DNA from: Bacillota bacterium
GTDB lineage: Bacteria > Bacillota > Clostridia > Christensenellales > Aristaeellaceae
Assembly (NCBI GenBank): GCA_023395615.1
Contig: JAEWYP010000024.1
Location: 24,251-88,250 of the forward strand
DNA: 64,000 bases
Reading direction: 5' to 3'
Shown: in pieces, positions 8,098-16,888 of the stretch
Layout of the letters: the number at the start of each line of letters is the position of its first letter
How positions within the stretch are numbered: the stretch's first letter is position 1
Program-made: the position numbers and the translations under genes
Notes under the pieces: model-generated
Database searches by the model: none
What the model was told of the DNA's origin: nothing
Seen by the model: the letters and a program-made list of their open reading frames with translations, nothing else

Positions 8098-8745
8098 ATG
8101 AAAGAAATCCTTTTCACGGTCGCAGTTGCGGTCGCCGGTTATCTGCTGGGGTGTATCTCAACGGGAATCCTGGTCAGCAACCGCGCCGGTGTGGATATTC
8201 GTACCGTGGGCAGCCACAACACGGGCGCCAGCAATGTACTGCGCGTACTGGGTCTGCGCAAGGGACTGGTCACCTTTATCGGTGATTTTCTCAAAGCGAC
8301 GCTCGCCTGCTGGCTGGGCAGTCTTTTGCTCCCCGGCTCGCCTTTTGGAATTGCGAACTTCGGGGCGATGCTGGGAGGCTTATGCGCGATTCTCGGCCAT
8401 AACTGGCCGGTGTTTTTCAAATTTAAAGGCGGCAAAGGCGTAGCCTGCTCGGCGGCTGTGATTTTCTTCGTAAACCCGCTGTGGGGGATTATCTCCATCG
8501 CAATCTGTGTGGCGGTAATCGCGATCACCCGCTTTATCAGCCTTGGCAGTATGACGATGCTGTTTTGCTACATGGTGCTGATGATCGCCACCCATCCGGC
8601 CGAATGGTTTGTGTATGTGTTCACCATCGCGCTTTTCGTGCTGGTGGTGATTCGCCACCGTGCGAACATTACGCGGCTTCTGAACGGCACGGAAAGCAAG
8701 ATTGGTGAAAAGGTATCTGCGGGAGAACCTGGGAAAAAGGAATAA
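8098..8745 (+). CDS. plsY: Acyl-phosphate:glycerol-3-phosphate acyltransferase PlsY
   Basis: Transfers an acyl chain from acyl-phosphate to glycerol 3-phosphate, the first membrane step of phospholipid synthesis. The protein is polytopic, 215 residues with about five to seven membrane segments. All three family motifs are visible: the GSHNTGASNVLR loop, HNWPVFFKFKGGKGVA, and the C-terminal region near VIRHRANITRLLNGTESKIG. ATG 8098 has TAAGGAG at the right distance. An upstream in-frame ATG at 8062 would add 12 polar residues and falls almost at the transcription start, so it is less likely. PlsX is not in the window. Confidence 0.95.
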   Translation: MKEILFTVAVAVAGYLLGCISTGILVSNRAGVDIRTVGSHNTGASNVLRVLGLRKGLVTFIGDFLKATLACWLGSLLLPGSPFGIANFGAMLGGLCAILGHNWPVFFKFKGGKGVACSAAVIFFVNPLWGIISIAICVAVIAITRFISLGSMTMLFCYMVLMIATHPAEWFVYVFTIALFVLVVIRHRANITRLLNGTESKIGEKVSAGEPGKKE

Positions 8746-8845
8746 GCATACACATCCTGCTTTTACGTAATATCAATCCGTTTTATTACAGGGAACGGTA
8801 CGGGGTTCTTCTTTTCAGGCAAACAGGAAGAAAAAGCGAATTGAA

Positions 8846-8871
8846 AAGGCCGCCTGAGTTCAGGCGGCCTT
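8846..8871. terminator. Bidirectional terminator between plsY and queA
   Basis: AAGGCCGCCTGA (8846-8857) is perfectly complementary to TCAGGCGGCCTT (8860-8871), between convergent genes. On the minus strand the stem is followed within ten bases by a T-rich run; on the plus strand the U-tract is poor. Confidence 0.7.
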
Positions 8872-8892
8872 AGCTATTCGAACAGGATTTGC

Positions 8893-9918
8893 TTATAAAA
8901 TCAGCATACAATCCCCGAAAGAGAAGAAACGATAACGCTCCTGAACGGCAAGGCTGTAAACCCGCAACGCTTCTTCCCGGCCCATCAGCGCGGAAACGAG
9001 CATCAACAGAGTGCTTTCCGGCAGATGAAAATTGGTGATCAGCGCGTCCACCGCTTTGTAATGGTAACCGGGTGTGATGAAAATACCGGTTTCACCGGCC
9101 CCGGCATGGATGATGCCATCGTCGTCGGCTACGGTTTCCAGCGTGCGTACGCTGGTGGTGCCAACGCATACGCAGCGATGGCCGGAGGCGCGCGCCGTGT
9201 TGATCGCCTGCGCCGCTTCGGGGGAAACCTCATACCGTTCCACGTGCATCACGTGATCCTCCACGTTCTCCGCTTTCACGGGGCGGAAGGTGCCCAGCCC
9301 CACATGAAGAAGAATCGGCACCACGTTGACGCCCATATCGCGGATACGGGTAAGCAGTTCCGGCGTAAAGTGCAGGCCCGCGGTGGGGGCGGCGGCGCTG
9401 CCTTCCTCTTTGGCGTAGACGGTCTGGTACCGGCTCTGGTCGGCAAGATGTTCGTGGATGTAGGGCGGCAGAGGCATCTGGCCCAGCTGATCCAACAAAG
9501 CTTCAAAAACGCCCTGATAGTGAAAACGCACCATGCGCCCGCCGCTTTCCAGCGTGGACAGGATTTCCGCTCGAAGCAGCCCGTTACCAAAGGTGCAAAA
9601 AGTACCCGGTAAAAGCCGACGGCCCGGATGCACCAACGTTTCCCACACATCCTGACTTTTCCGTTTCAACAGCAGAATTTCCACGGGGACGCCCGTGCTT
9701 TCTTTTTCACCCAGCAGCCTTGCGGGGATTACTTTGGTTTCGTTAATTACCAACACATCGCCGGGGGTGAGGAAACGGGGAAGATCGTAAAAATGCAGAT
9801 GCTCCACACTTTTATCCGAACGGTTGTAAACCAGCATCCGACTGTGATCACGGGGCTCCACGGGGGTCTGGGCAATCAGCTCTTCCGGCAGGTCGTAAGC
9901 GAAATCACTTGTTTTCAA
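8893..9918 (-). CDS. queA: tRNA preQ1(34) S-adenosylmethionine ribosyltransferase-isomerase QueA
   Basis: QueA moves the ribosyl part of SAM onto preQ1 at tRNA position 34, forming epoxyqueuosine. The 341-residue protein has the normal length and start MKTSDFAYDLPEELIAQTP. Signatures are RDHSRMLVYNR, NETKVIPARLLG, AAPTAGLHFT, HVGLGTFRPV and NFHLPESTLLMLVSA. It is the last gene of the ruvC-ruvA-ruvB-queA run, 15 bases after ruvB, a conserved Bacillota order. Co-transcription with the SOS-type ruv promoter is therefore expected, though an internal promoter cannot be excluded. It ends at a strong stem-loop shared with plsY. Confidence 0.97.
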   Translation of the reverse strand: MKTSDFAYDLPEELIAQTPVEPRDHSRMLVYNRSDKSVEHLHFYDLPRFLTPGDVLVINETKVIPARLLGEKESTGVPVEILLLKRKSQDVWETLVHPGRRLLPGTFCTFGNGLLRAEILSTLESGGRMVRFHYQGVFEALLDQLGQMPLPPYIHEHLADQSRYQTVYAKEEGSAAAPTAGLHFTPELLTRIRDMGVNVVPILLHVGLGTFRPVKAENVEDHVMHVERYEVSPEAAQAINTARASGHRCVCVGTTSVRTLETVADDDGIIHAGAGETGIFITPGYHYKAVDALITNFHLPESTLLMLVSALMGREEALRVYSLAVQERYRFFSFGDCMLIL

Positions 9919-9933
9919 ATCGTTTGTGCTTCC

Positions 9934-10977
9934 TTAAAATGAAATTTGTTCGCAACCGCCGCTTTCCTGCGGCGGGGCAAGCGGTTTGCGCCCCATGTGC
10001 TCGTAGGCGGCGGGGGTAACGATGCGGCCGCGGGGAGTGCGCATGAGAAATCCGAGCTGCATCAGGTACGGTTCGTATACGTCCTCGATGGTTACGGCAT
10101 CCTCGCCGGTCATGGCGCTTAAAGTGTCCAGCCCTACGGGGCCGCCTGAAAACTTGTCCATCATCGTGGCGAGCATGGTGCGATCCACCCGATCCAGCCC
10201 GAGCAGGTCCACATCCAGCATGTCCAGCGCCTGACGGGCAATCTCGCAGGTGATACACCCGTCCGCGCGGATCTGGGCATAATCCCGCACACGGCGGAGC
10301 ATCCGGTTGGCGATTCGCGGCGTGCCCCTGCTGCGGCCCGCAATTTCCAGAATGCCGTCCTCATCTGCCTCCACATGGAGAATGCCCACGTTGCGGCGTA
10401 GAATGGTCGCCAGTTCGTCGCGGGTATACATTTCCAGCCGGAACAGCAGACCGAAACGGTCGCGAAGCGGCGCGGACAGCAACCCGGCGCGCGTGGTGGC
10501 GCCTACCAGCGTAAAATGCGGTAAATCAAGCCTGATACTGCGCGCTGTCGGACCTTTGCCGATCATGATATCCAGCGCATAGTCCTCCATGGCGGGGTAC
10601 AGCACTTCTTCCACGGAACGGCTAAGTCGGTGGATTTCGTCGATAAACAACACATCGCCGTCGGTCAGGTTGGTCAGAATACTGGCCAGATCACCCGGGC
10701 GGTCGATGGCCGGACCGCTGGTGATACGGATGTTCTGCCCCATCTCCGAGGCGATAATGCCGGCAAGCGTCGTCTTGCCCAGCCCCGGAGGGCCGTACAG
10801 CAGCAGATGATCCAGCGATTCCCGGCGTTTCAGCGCGGCCTCGATGGAGATACGCAGGTTCTGCTTGATCGGCTCCTGACCGACATAATCGTTCAGACTT
10901 TTCGGGCGCAGGGTCAGTTCCTGCTCGTCCTCGCCGGTCCGGAAACCGGAGGTAATCAAACGTTCTTCGTTCGGCAT
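9934..10977 (-). CDS. ruvB: Holliday junction branch-migration ATPase RuvB
   Basis: The hexameric AAA+ motor that drives Holliday junction branch migration together with RuvA. The 347 residues show, in order, the N-terminal LRPKSLNDYVGQEPIKQNL, Walker A GPPGLGKTTLAG, Walker B LFIDEIHRLS, sensor GATTRAGLLSAPLRDRFG, and the C-terminal winged helix ending MRTPRGRIVTPAAYEHMG. All key residues are intact. The gene is 46 bases after ruvA and 15 before queA on the same strand. A short C-terminal extension after the winged helix (rich in Pro, Gln and Gly) is normal for the family. Confidence 0.98.
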   Translation of the reverse strand: MPNEERLITSGFRTGEDEQELTLRPKSLNDYVGQEPIKQNLRISIEAALKRRESLDHLLLYGPPGLGKTTLAGIIASEMGQNIRITSGPAIDRPGDLASILTNLTDGDVLFIDEIHRLSRSVEEVLYPAMEDYALDIMIGKGPTARSIRLDLPHFTLVGATTRAGLLSAPLRDRFGLLFRLEMYTRDELATILRRNVGILHVEADEDGILEIAGRSRGTPRIANRMLRRVRDYAQIRADGCITCEIARQALDMLDVDLLGLDRVDRTMLATMMDKFSGGPVGLDTLSAMTGEDAVTIEDVYEPYLMQLGFLMRTPRGRIVTPAAYEHMGRKPLAPPQESGGCEQISF

Positions 10978-11023
10978 GATGGAACTCCTTTATTTCGGTA
11001 CGACAGCATGGCAAAGGACTGTG

Positions 11024-11641
11024 TTATACCTGCTGGGCCATGTTGCGAAGCGCCATGCGGATCAGCTCGTCGGCGGTCTGTGCCTGTCCCTTGGCCCCTT
11101 TCAGGGCTTTGGCGGCCTCCTGCGGCGAATAGCCCAGCGCCTTCAGCGCCTGCATCGCCTCGCCCAGCGCGTCCTGCGCGGGGGCTTCGGTATCCGCGAT
11201 TGCGATATCTTCCGCGCTTACGCCGCTGGCCAGCGCATCCTGCGTTACTTTATCCTTCAGTTCCAGCGCGATACGCTGTGCGGTTTTTTTGCCGATGCCA
11301 GGCGCGCGGCTGAGCATGCCGATGTCGCCGGTTAAAATCGCCAGACGAAGGTCGGAAAGCGGCAGACTGCCCAATACGAACAGCGCCGATTTGGGACCGA
11401 CGCCGGTTACGCTGATTAAACGACGAAACATATCCCGTTCTTCGCGGGTGGAAAAGCCGTACAACTCCATTGCGTCTTCCCGGACGTTAAAATGCGTATA
11501 CAGGCGGCAGCGCTGATCCACCGGGGGGATACCCGCCAATGTGTTCATGCTGCACAGCAGGCGAAAACCGATCCCGCCAGCGAGCAGCACAACTTCCCCT
11601 TCGCTCTTTTCAACTACGGTGCCTTCGACAAGCGCAATCAC
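11024..11641 (-). CDS. ruvA: Holliday junction DNA-binding protein RuvA
   Basis: Tetrameric RuvA binds four-way junctions and loads RuvB. The 205-residue protein has the N-terminal OB fold (MIALVEGTVVEKSEGEVVLL), two helix-hairpin-helix motifs (SVTGVGPKSALFVLG and APGIGKKTAQRIALEL), an acidic flexible linker around residues 135-160, and the C-terminal three-helix domain that contacts RuvB (ALKALGYSPQEAAKAL). It begins ten bases after the ruvC stop codon. Confidence 0.97.
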   Translation of the reverse strand: MIALVEGTVVEKSEGEVVLLAGGIGFRLLCSMNTLAGIPPVDQRCRLYTHFNVREDAMELYGFSTREERDMFRRLISVTGVGPKSALFVLGSLPLSDLRLAILTGDIGMLSRAPGIGKKTAQRIALELKDKVTQDALASGVSAEDIAIADTEAPAQDALGEAMQALKALGYSPQEAAKALKGAKGQAQTADELIRMALRNMAQQV

Positions 11642-11651
11642 ATTGGTCCCC

Positions 11652-12146
11652 TCACTTCATTAAAAACTGTCCGCTGGCCGCGCCGGTGGCGGCATGGGTA
11701 AGCGCGATGGCCAGCGCGTCGGCCGCATCGTCCGGGCGGGCGATGTCCTCCATCCGCAACAGCAATTTTACCATTTCCTGTATCTGCCGCTTCTCCGCCT
11801 TACCGTAACCCACCATGGCCTGCTTCACCTGCATGGGTGTGTACTCGTATAATTTAGGGGTATAGGCGGCGCATACAGCCACGCTTACGCCGCGTGCCGC
11901 GCCCACCGTGAGCGCCGTAGTCACGTTGCGGGCGAAAAAAAGCTCCTCAAAAGCAATCTCGTCCGGCTGAAACCGTGCAAGCAGTGCGCCCATTTCGTTC
12001 TGGATCGTCAGCAGCCGATCTGGCAGCGTCTGATCAGGAGTAGTAAGGATACATCCGTACTCCATCAGGCGCTGCCTCCCGCCCGCGCTCTCGATCACAC
12101 CCCAGCCCAGCGTGGCCAGACCGGGATCGATCCCCAAAACGATCAT
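11652..12146 (-). CDS. ruvC: Crossover junction endodeoxyribonuclease RuvC
   Basis: RuvC cuts Holliday junctions after RuvAB branch migration. The 164 residues form an RNase H fold with acidic catalytic residues in GIDPG (Asp7), AFEELFF and DDAADALAIALTHA. It is the first gene of ruvC-ruvA-ruvB-queA, and its ATG at 12146 is preceded by GGGAGG. Its promoter (TTGACA-17-TATCAT) has a LexA-like box directly upstream, which indicates DNA-damage control. Confidence 0.97.
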   Translation of the reverse strand: MIVLGIDPGLATLGWGVIESAGGRQRLMEYGCILTTPDQTLPDRLLTIQNEMGALLARFQPDEIAFEELFFARNVTTALTVGAARGVSVAVCAAYTPKLYEYTPMQVKQAMVGYGKAEKRQIQEMVKLLLRMEDIARPDDAADALAIALTHAATGAASGQFLMK

Positions 12147-12187
12147 GGAATGCCTCCCAACAGATAATTCATATCTCTGCCTGTCTC

Positions 12188-12216
12188 ATGATAAAAGGTT
12201 GCGCGGGGTTTGTCAA
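12188..12216 (-). promoter_or_regulatory. Promoter of the ruvCAB-queA operon
   Basis: On the minus strand TTGACA (12216-12211), 17 bases, then TATCAT (12193-12188). The transcript would start about 35 bases before the ruvC ATG. Confidence 0.85.
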
Positions 12217-12223
12217 TCGTTTG

Positions 12224-12237
12224 CGAACAAATGTTCA
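12224..12237. promoter_or_regulatory. LexA (DinR)-type SOS box between ruvC and yigZ
   Basis: CGAACAAATGTTCA contains GAAC-N4-GTTC, the core of the Bacillota SOS box. It lies 7 bases upstream of the ruvC minus-35 box and 5 bases upstream of the yigZ minus-35 box. One LexA dimer could touch both divergent promoters. Confidence 0.75.
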
Positions 12238-12242
12238 TTCCG

Positions 12243-12271
12243 TTGCCAGCGGACGGGAAAACAGTTATAAT
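12243..12271 (+). promoter_or_regulatory. Promoter of yigZ and possibly the sdaAB-sdaAA genes
   Basis: TTGCCA (12243-12248), 17 bases, then a perfect TATAAT (12266-12271). Confidence 0.78.
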
Positions 12272-12301
12272 AGGCGCGAGAATCCGTGGAAAGGATACGC
12301 G

Positions 12302-12949
12302 ATGAAAGCTTACAAAACCCTTGGGCGGGAAGCCGAAGAAGAGTATGTGATCCAGAAAAGCCGCTTTATCGGCCACGCCATGCCCGTGCAAACGGAGGAA
12401 GCGGCACTGGCTTTTCTGGCAGGGGTAAGGGAACGGCACAAGACTGCCAACCACAACTGCTATGCCTACATCGTCGGGCAAAACGCGGGCGTCATGCGCT
12501 ACAGCGACGACGGCGAGCCAGGCGGTACCGCGGGCCTGCCAATGATGGAAGCGCTGAAGGCGCGCGGAGTGGTGGACTGCGCCGTGGTGGTTACCCGTTA
12601 TTTCGGCGGCATTCTGCTGGGGGCGGGTGGTCTGGTGCGCGCATACAGCCATACCTGTGCTTTGGCTGTGAACGCGGCTGGCGTGTGCGAAATGGCTCCC
12701 ACCGAACGCTGGCAGATGGAAGTCGGATACCCGATTTGGGATCGGGTACAGTACGCATTGAAAACCCTGCCGATCCGGTTGGAGCCGCCGGTTTACGCCG
12801 ACGCGGTACGCTTTACCCTGCTGTGCAGGCAGACCGACATTCCCCATGTGGCTGATGAGCTGACCCGTGTATCCGACGGGCGTATCCGTCGACTTTCGGC
12901 AGAAGAACTGTATGCCGCATGGGAAGAACCCGCGGCACGGGAGGAATAA
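12302..12949 (+). CDS. YigZ/IMPACT-family protein
   Basis: A 215-residue protein of the conserved YigZ (YvyE) family, related to eukaryotic IMPACT; its biochemical role is unsettled. Signatures are SRFIGHAMPV, YAYIVGQNAGVMRYSDDGEP, GGTAGLPMMEAL and VVVTRYFGGILLGAGGLVRAY. A C-terminal ferredoxin-like domain (about residues 140-205, DUF1949-like) follows. The start ATG at 12302 has AAGGATACGCG upstream. It is divergent from ruvC, with an SOS-type box between, and lies directly before the serine dehydratase genes (gap 5 bases), so the three plus-strand genes probably form an operon. Confidence 0.9.
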   Translation: MKAYKTLGREAEEEYVIQKSRFIGHAMPVQTEEAALAFLAGVRERHKTANHNCYAYIVGQNAGVMRYSDDGEPGGTAGLPMMEALKARGVVDCAVVVTRYFGGILLGAGGLVRAYSHTCALAVNAAGVCEMAPTERWQMEVGYPIWDRVQYALKTLPIRLEPPVYADAVRFTLLCRQTDIPHVADELTRVSDGRIRRLSAEELYAAWEEPAAREE

Positions 12950-12954
12950 GCATA

Positions 12955-13653
12955 ATGGACATGTTCGACCTGATCGGGCCGATTATGATCGGTCCCAGCT
13001 CGTCCCACACGGCAGGCGCGGCCCGGATCGGCAAACTGGGCAGGATGCTGCTGGGCGGCGAACCGGTGGAAGCGAAAATCGGTTTATGGGGTTCCTTCCA
13101 AAAAACATATCAAGGGCATGGCACCGACCGGGCGTTGGTAGGCGGTCTGTTGGGTATGGAGGTGGACGACCCCCGCCTGCGTGACAGCCTGACCTGCGCC
13201 GAAAAGGCAGGGCTGAAGGTGAGCTTTTATCAGGCTTCGCTTCGCAATGCGCATCCGAATACTGTCGTTCTTGACCTGACGAATCGGAAGGGGCGCAAAG
13301 TGAAATTGCAGGCCGCTTCCATCGGCGGAGGGGAGATTATCATTCAGTCCGTGGATGGGTTGGAAACATCCATTTCCGGCCATGGCAACACACTGGTGCT
13401 CACGTACCGGGATACGCCCGGCATGATTGCCAAAATCAGCGGAGAAGTGGCCGCAAGCCATCTGAATATCGCCACCATGCGCGTTTCCCGCTCCTCAGCC
13501 GGGGGGGAAGCCATGGTAACACTGGAACTGGATGGCGCTGCGGATCGCGCGCTGATTGAGCATTTATCGGAGTTGACAGACGTATACCATGTGGCTTATC
13601 TGGCCGCACGTGGGGACGAAACGCAGGGGAGGGATATGCCGTGCAGACCATAA
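12955..13653 (+). CDS. sdaAB: L-serine dehydratase, iron-sulfur type, beta subunit
   Basis: With the alpha subunit it converts L-serine to pyruvate and ammonia using an oxygen-labile 4Fe-4S centre. The 232 residues contain IGPIMIGPSSSHTAGAARIG near the start and WGSFQKTYQGHGTDRALVGG, the conserved substrate region. A C-terminal ACT domain covers about residues 150-222 (LVLTYRDTPGMIAKISGEVA). ATG 12955 lies 5 bases after yigZ and overlaps its ribosome-binding region. The C-terminus overlaps the alpha-subunit start by 13 bases, consistent with translational coupling. Confidence 0.95.
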   Translation: MDMFDLIGPIMIGPSSSHTAGAARIGKLGRMLLGGEPVEAKIGLWGSFQKTYQGHGTDRALVGGLLGMEVDDPRLRDSLTCAEKAGLKVSFYQASLRNAHPNTVVLDLTNRKGRKVKLQAASIGGGEIIIQSVDGLETSISGHGNTLVLTYRDTPGMIAKISGEVAASHLNIATMRVSRSSAGGEAMVTLELDGAADRALIEHLSELTDVYHVAYLAARGDETQGRDMPCRP

Positions 13654-14489
13654 CGGAGGTGCTTGCCGCTGCCGGAGAATGTGGCAGTATCGCCAAAGCG
13701 GCCATTCGCTGGCAGGCCGGGCAGGACGGTACGGATGAAACAGTGACGCGTGCCAGAATGCGTAAAGCACTGGAGGTAATGCGTTCCAGCGTTCGGGAAG
13801 GGTTGAATCCGGACCTGCGTTCCGTATCCGGTCGGGTTGGCGGGCAGGCGGCGCAGATGCGCGTCGCGGAACACATCGATCGTTTTGGCCTGCTGGGAAA
13901 GGCCTGTGCCTATGCGCTGGCAGTTTCGGAAAGCAACGCCTGTATGGGTAAAATTGTCGCGGCGCCTACTGCGGGCAGCTGTGGCATCCTGCCGGGAGTG
14001 CTGCTGGCGGCACAGGAACAGGATGGATTTAAGGACGACGAACTGACAGACGCCCTGTTTACGGCGGCGGCTGTTGGGCGCGTGATTGCCCAGCAGGCAA
14101 CGGTGAGCGGCGCGGAAGGCGGCTGCCAGGCGGAATGCGGTTCCGCGGCCGGCATGGCCGCCGCGGCGCTGACGGAGCTGTACGGCGGCACGCCGGAAGC
14201 GGCGGCGGATGCCTGCGCCTTTGCGCTGATGAACATGCTGGGGTTGGTATGCGACCCCGTACAGGGGCTGGTAGAGATCCCCTGCGTATACCGCAACGTG
14301 GGCGGGGCTTCGCAGGCAATGGCGGCGGCACAGATGGCGCTTGCCGGGCTGCATTGCCCGATCCCGTGCGACGAGATGATACTGACCATGAAGGATGTGG
14401 GAGATACGCTGCCCGCCAGCCTGCGCGAAACTGGGGACGGCGGCTGTGCCACCTGCGCAAGCATGCGCTGTGGAAAATGCACGAAATAG
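13641..14489 (+). CDS. sdaAA: L-serine dehydratase, iron-sulfur type, alpha subunit
   Basis: Catalytic subunit of the two-part serine dehydratase, 282 residues. Conserved parts are ESNACMGKIVAAPTAGSCGI, SGAEGGCQAECGSAAGMAAA and CDPVQGLVEIPCVYRN. The C-terminal CATCASMRCGKC holds several cysteines, and the 4Fe-4S ligands come from these conserved Cys positions. The start codon is GTG, 13 bases inside the end of sdaAB, with GGGAGGG just upstream. The gene is followed by a strong terminator hairpin. Serine breakdown to pyruvate fits an amino-acid-fermenting clostridial lifestyle. Confidence 0.95.
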   Translation: MQTITEVLAAAGECGSIAKAAIRWQAGQDGTDETVTRARMRKALEVMRSSVREGLNPDLRSVSGRVGGQAAQMRVAEHIDRFGLLGKACAYALAVSESNACMGKIVAAPTAGSCGILPGVLLAAQEQDGFKDDELTDALFTAAAVGRVIAQQATVSGAEGGCQAECGSAAGMAAAALTELYGGTPEAAADACAFALMNMLGLVCDPVQGLVEIPCVYRNVGGASQAMAAAQMALAGLHCPIPCDEMILTMKDVGDTLPASLRETGDGGCATCASMRCGKCTK

Positions 14490-14561
14490 GAACTGCGCGC
14501 TCCTCACGGTACGCTTGTTTGACCATAACAGGATACGGCGGGAAGTCCTTCCAGATGAATA

Positions 14562-14606
14562 AAAACCGGCGTGTATTACACCCTTGCCGTAATACACGCC
14601 GGTTTT
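14562..14606. terminator. Long bidirectional terminator after sdaAA
   Basis: An 18-base perfect stem, AAAACCGGCGTGTATTAC (14562-14579) with its complement (14589-14606), ends in TTTTGTTG on the plus strand and also gives a U-run on the minus strand for the ATPase operon. Bases 14607-14743 hold nothing recognisable. Confidence 0.9.
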
Positions 14607-14743
14607 GTTGCGCTTCTCCCTGCAGGCTTCGGTGGTGTATGGAAAAAGCGGACCCATACATGCCGTATAGGCCCGCCCTTACATATCGTGTTTTCCCGTG
14701 AATGATCCTTTGCTTGCGATAGATGAACGATCAGGCGTTTGGG

Positions 14744-16597
14744 TTATTCTTCGGTACGCACACGCAGAGCGCGGGTTGCGTTTAAAATTGCGAGCAGGCT
14801 TACGCCTACATCCGCAAACACCGCCAGCCACATGTTGGCCAGTCCGACTGCGACCAGCGCCAGTACGCCCAGCTTGACGGCGAGAGCGAAGGTGATGTTC
14901 TGCCGGGCTATTTTCAGCGTATGCCGAGCAATCCGAATAGCAAGCGGCAATTTGCGGGGGTCGTCATCCATCAGCACCACGTCGGCGGCTTCCACGGCCG
15001 CGTCGCTGCCCAGCGCGCCCATCGCAACTCCCACGTCCGCACGGGTCAGCACCGGCGCGTCGTTTACGCCGTCGCCTACAAAGACCAGCTTGCCTTTGGG
15101 GCTGCTTTGGGACAGAAGCATTTCTACCTGATGCACCTTATCGGCCGGAAGCAGCTGCGCGTGTACTTCGGTCAGGCCCAGTTCTCGCCCCACCTGATCC
15201 GCTACGGCCTGCATGTCGCCGGTGAGCATCACGGTTTTCCGCACGCCTTCCCCTTTCAGGGCGACAATGGCGGCTTTGGAGCCGGGCTTGATTTCGTCGG
15301 AGATCACGATATGCCCCAGATAGACGCCATCCCGGGCCACATGCACCACGGTGCTGCCCTCGTGCGGGCAATTTGGCGTAGCAACGCCGATGGCGTCCAT
15401 CAGCTTCTGGTTACCGGCGAAAAGTGTGCGCCCATGCAACTCGGCGGATACGCCCTGCCCGGCGATTTCTTTTACATTGGTCAGGCCGTCGGAATCGACG
15501 GGCAGATGATACTGCGCGCGAATGGAACGGCTGATGGGGTGGTCGGAATAGCTTTCCACGGTGGCGGCTAATTTGAGCAGCTCCTGTTCCGTTACCTGAT
15601 CCGGATGGATCAGCGACACCTTGAAGCTTCCTTCAGTGAGCGTTCCGGTCTTGTCAAATACAACGGTCTCCGCGCTGGCAAGCTGCTCCAGATAGTTGCT
15701 GCCTTTCACCAGAATCCCGTTGCGACTGGCTCCTCCAATGCCGCCAAAAAAGGTAAGCGGTACCGAAATGACCAGCGCGCACGGGCACGACACAACCAGA
15801 AAGCTGAGCGCCCGCTCGCCCCAAACGCGCCAGCCGCCCCCCGCGATCAGCGGGGGAAGCAGAAACAGCAGCAATGCCGCGGCGCAAACCAGCGGAGTGT
15901 AGATCCGCGCGAAACGGGTGATAAAGGCTTCGGTTTTCGCCTTTTTGGCGCTGGCGTTTTCCACCAGATCCAGTATTTTCGCGACGGTGGATTCGCCGTA
16001 GGGTTTGCTGGCCCGTACCCGGAGCAGACCGCCCTGGTTTACGCACCCGCTGACTACGTCGTCCCCGACGGTCACGTCACGGGGTAAACTTTCCCCGGTC
16101 AGCGCCGCGGTATTCAGCGCGGAGTTGCCTTCCAGCACCACGCCGTCCAGCGGTACGCGCTCACCCGGTTTCACCACGATAACCTCTCCGACCGCGACCT
16201 CCTCCGGGGATACGGTGACCGTTTCCGAGTTGCGTTCCACGTGGGCGATATCGGGGCGGATATCCATTAGTGCCGATATGGATTTGCGGCTTTTTCCCAG
16301 TGCGTAGCTCTGGAAAAGTTCGCCTGTCTGGTATAAAAGCATTACGGCGACGGCTTCGGGGTATTCGCCAATCGCCAGCGCGCCCAGGGTGGCGATGGAC
16401 ATGAGAAAGTTCTCATCAAAGATTTCGCCATGAATGATATTTTCGCCCGCTTCTTTTAACACGCTGAAACCGGAAAGAAGATAGGCGACAATAAACAAAA
16501 TCAGCCGGAAAACGGGTTGGGACACCAGCAGCGCAATGATGAAAATCACTGCTGCGATTACAATGGTCATCAGGGTTTGCTTTTGCTTGCGGGTCAA
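14744..16597 (-). CDS. Heavy-metal P1B-type ATPase (Zn/Cd/Pb efflux) without its own HMA domain
   Basis: A membrane pump of 617 residues that exports divalent soft metals. The actuator motif TGES is at 167-170, the transmembrane CPC metal site at 271-273 (VVSCPCALVIS), phosphorylated Asp315 in DKTGTLT, then YSDHPISRSI (the P1B His-Pro pair) and GDGVNDAPVL. The CPC type fits CadA/ZntA. The protein begins almost directly with membrane helices and lacks the usual N-terminal HMA domain. That domain is a separate 71-residue gene just upstream. The set arsR-HMA-ATPase is on one strand under one promoter with a repressor operator. Metal preference is inferred. Confidence 0.93.
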   Translation of the reverse strand: MTRKQKQTLMTIVIAAVIFIIALLVSQPVFRLILFIVAYLLSGFSVLKEAGENIIHGEIFDENFLMSIATLGALAIGEYPEAVAVMLLYQTGELFQSYALGKSRKSISALMDIRPDIAHVERNSETVTVSPEEVAVGEVIVVKPGERVPLDGVVLEGNSALNTAALTGESLPRDVTVGDDVVSGCVNQGGLLRVRASKPYGESTVAKILDLVENASAKKAKTEAFITRFARIYTPLVCAAALLLFLLPPLIAGGGWRVWGERALSFLVVSCPCALVISVPLTFFGGIGGASRNGILVKGSNYLEQLASAETVVFDKTGTLTEGSFKVSLIHPDQVTEQELLKLAATVESYSDHPISRSIRAQYHLPVDSDGLTNVKEIAGQGVSAELHGRTLFAGNQKLMDAIGVATPNCPHEGSTVVHVARDGVYLGHIVISDEIKPGSKAAIVALKGEGVRKTVMLTGDMQAVADQVGRELGLTEVHAQLLPADKVHQVEMLLSQSSPKGKLVFVGDGVNDAPVLTRADVGVAMGALGSDAAVEAADVVLMDDDPRKLPLAIRIARHTLKIARQNITFALAVKLGVLALVAVGLANMWLAVFADVGVSLLAILNATRALRVRTEE

Positions 16598-16653
16598 AAC
16601 GAATCCATCTCCTCATCGCTTATTGGGGAAAGGATACTCTATACGGAATATTC

Positions 16654-16869
16654 TCAGGAAAGGATGCATCCATGCGCTGTACGGGCGGCTACTTTACGGG
16701 CAGCCTGCACAACTTCTTCGAACGTCGCGTCGTCGGCTTCCAGCGTGAGGCGCTGGGTGACGAAGTTAACGGTGGCGGCGGTTACGCCGGGCAACTTGCG
16801 GATGGCTGTTTCCATGCGATCCGCGCAGGCGGCGCAATCCAGTTCGGATAACTGAAATACCTTTTTCAT
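16654..16869 (-). CDS. Stand-alone heavy-metal-associated (HMA) domain protein
   Basis: A 71-residue CopZ-like ferredoxin fold with the metal motif LDCAACADRME (CxxC at about residues 11-14). It probably delivers metal to, or regulates, the downstream ATPase, which has no HMA domain of its own. The Asp before the first Cys is typical of Zn/Cd rather than Cu domains (ZntA has DCAAC), which supports a Zn/Cd system. The start at 16869 follows CTGGAGGAATTGGTG. The longer frame from 16971 overlaps the arsR coding region and is rejected. Confidence 0.88.
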   Translation of the reverse strand: MKKVFQLSELDCAACADRMETAIRKLPGVTAATVNFVTQRLTLEADDATFEEVVQAARKVAARTAHGCILS

Positions 16870-16888
16870 CACCAATTCCTCCAGAACG

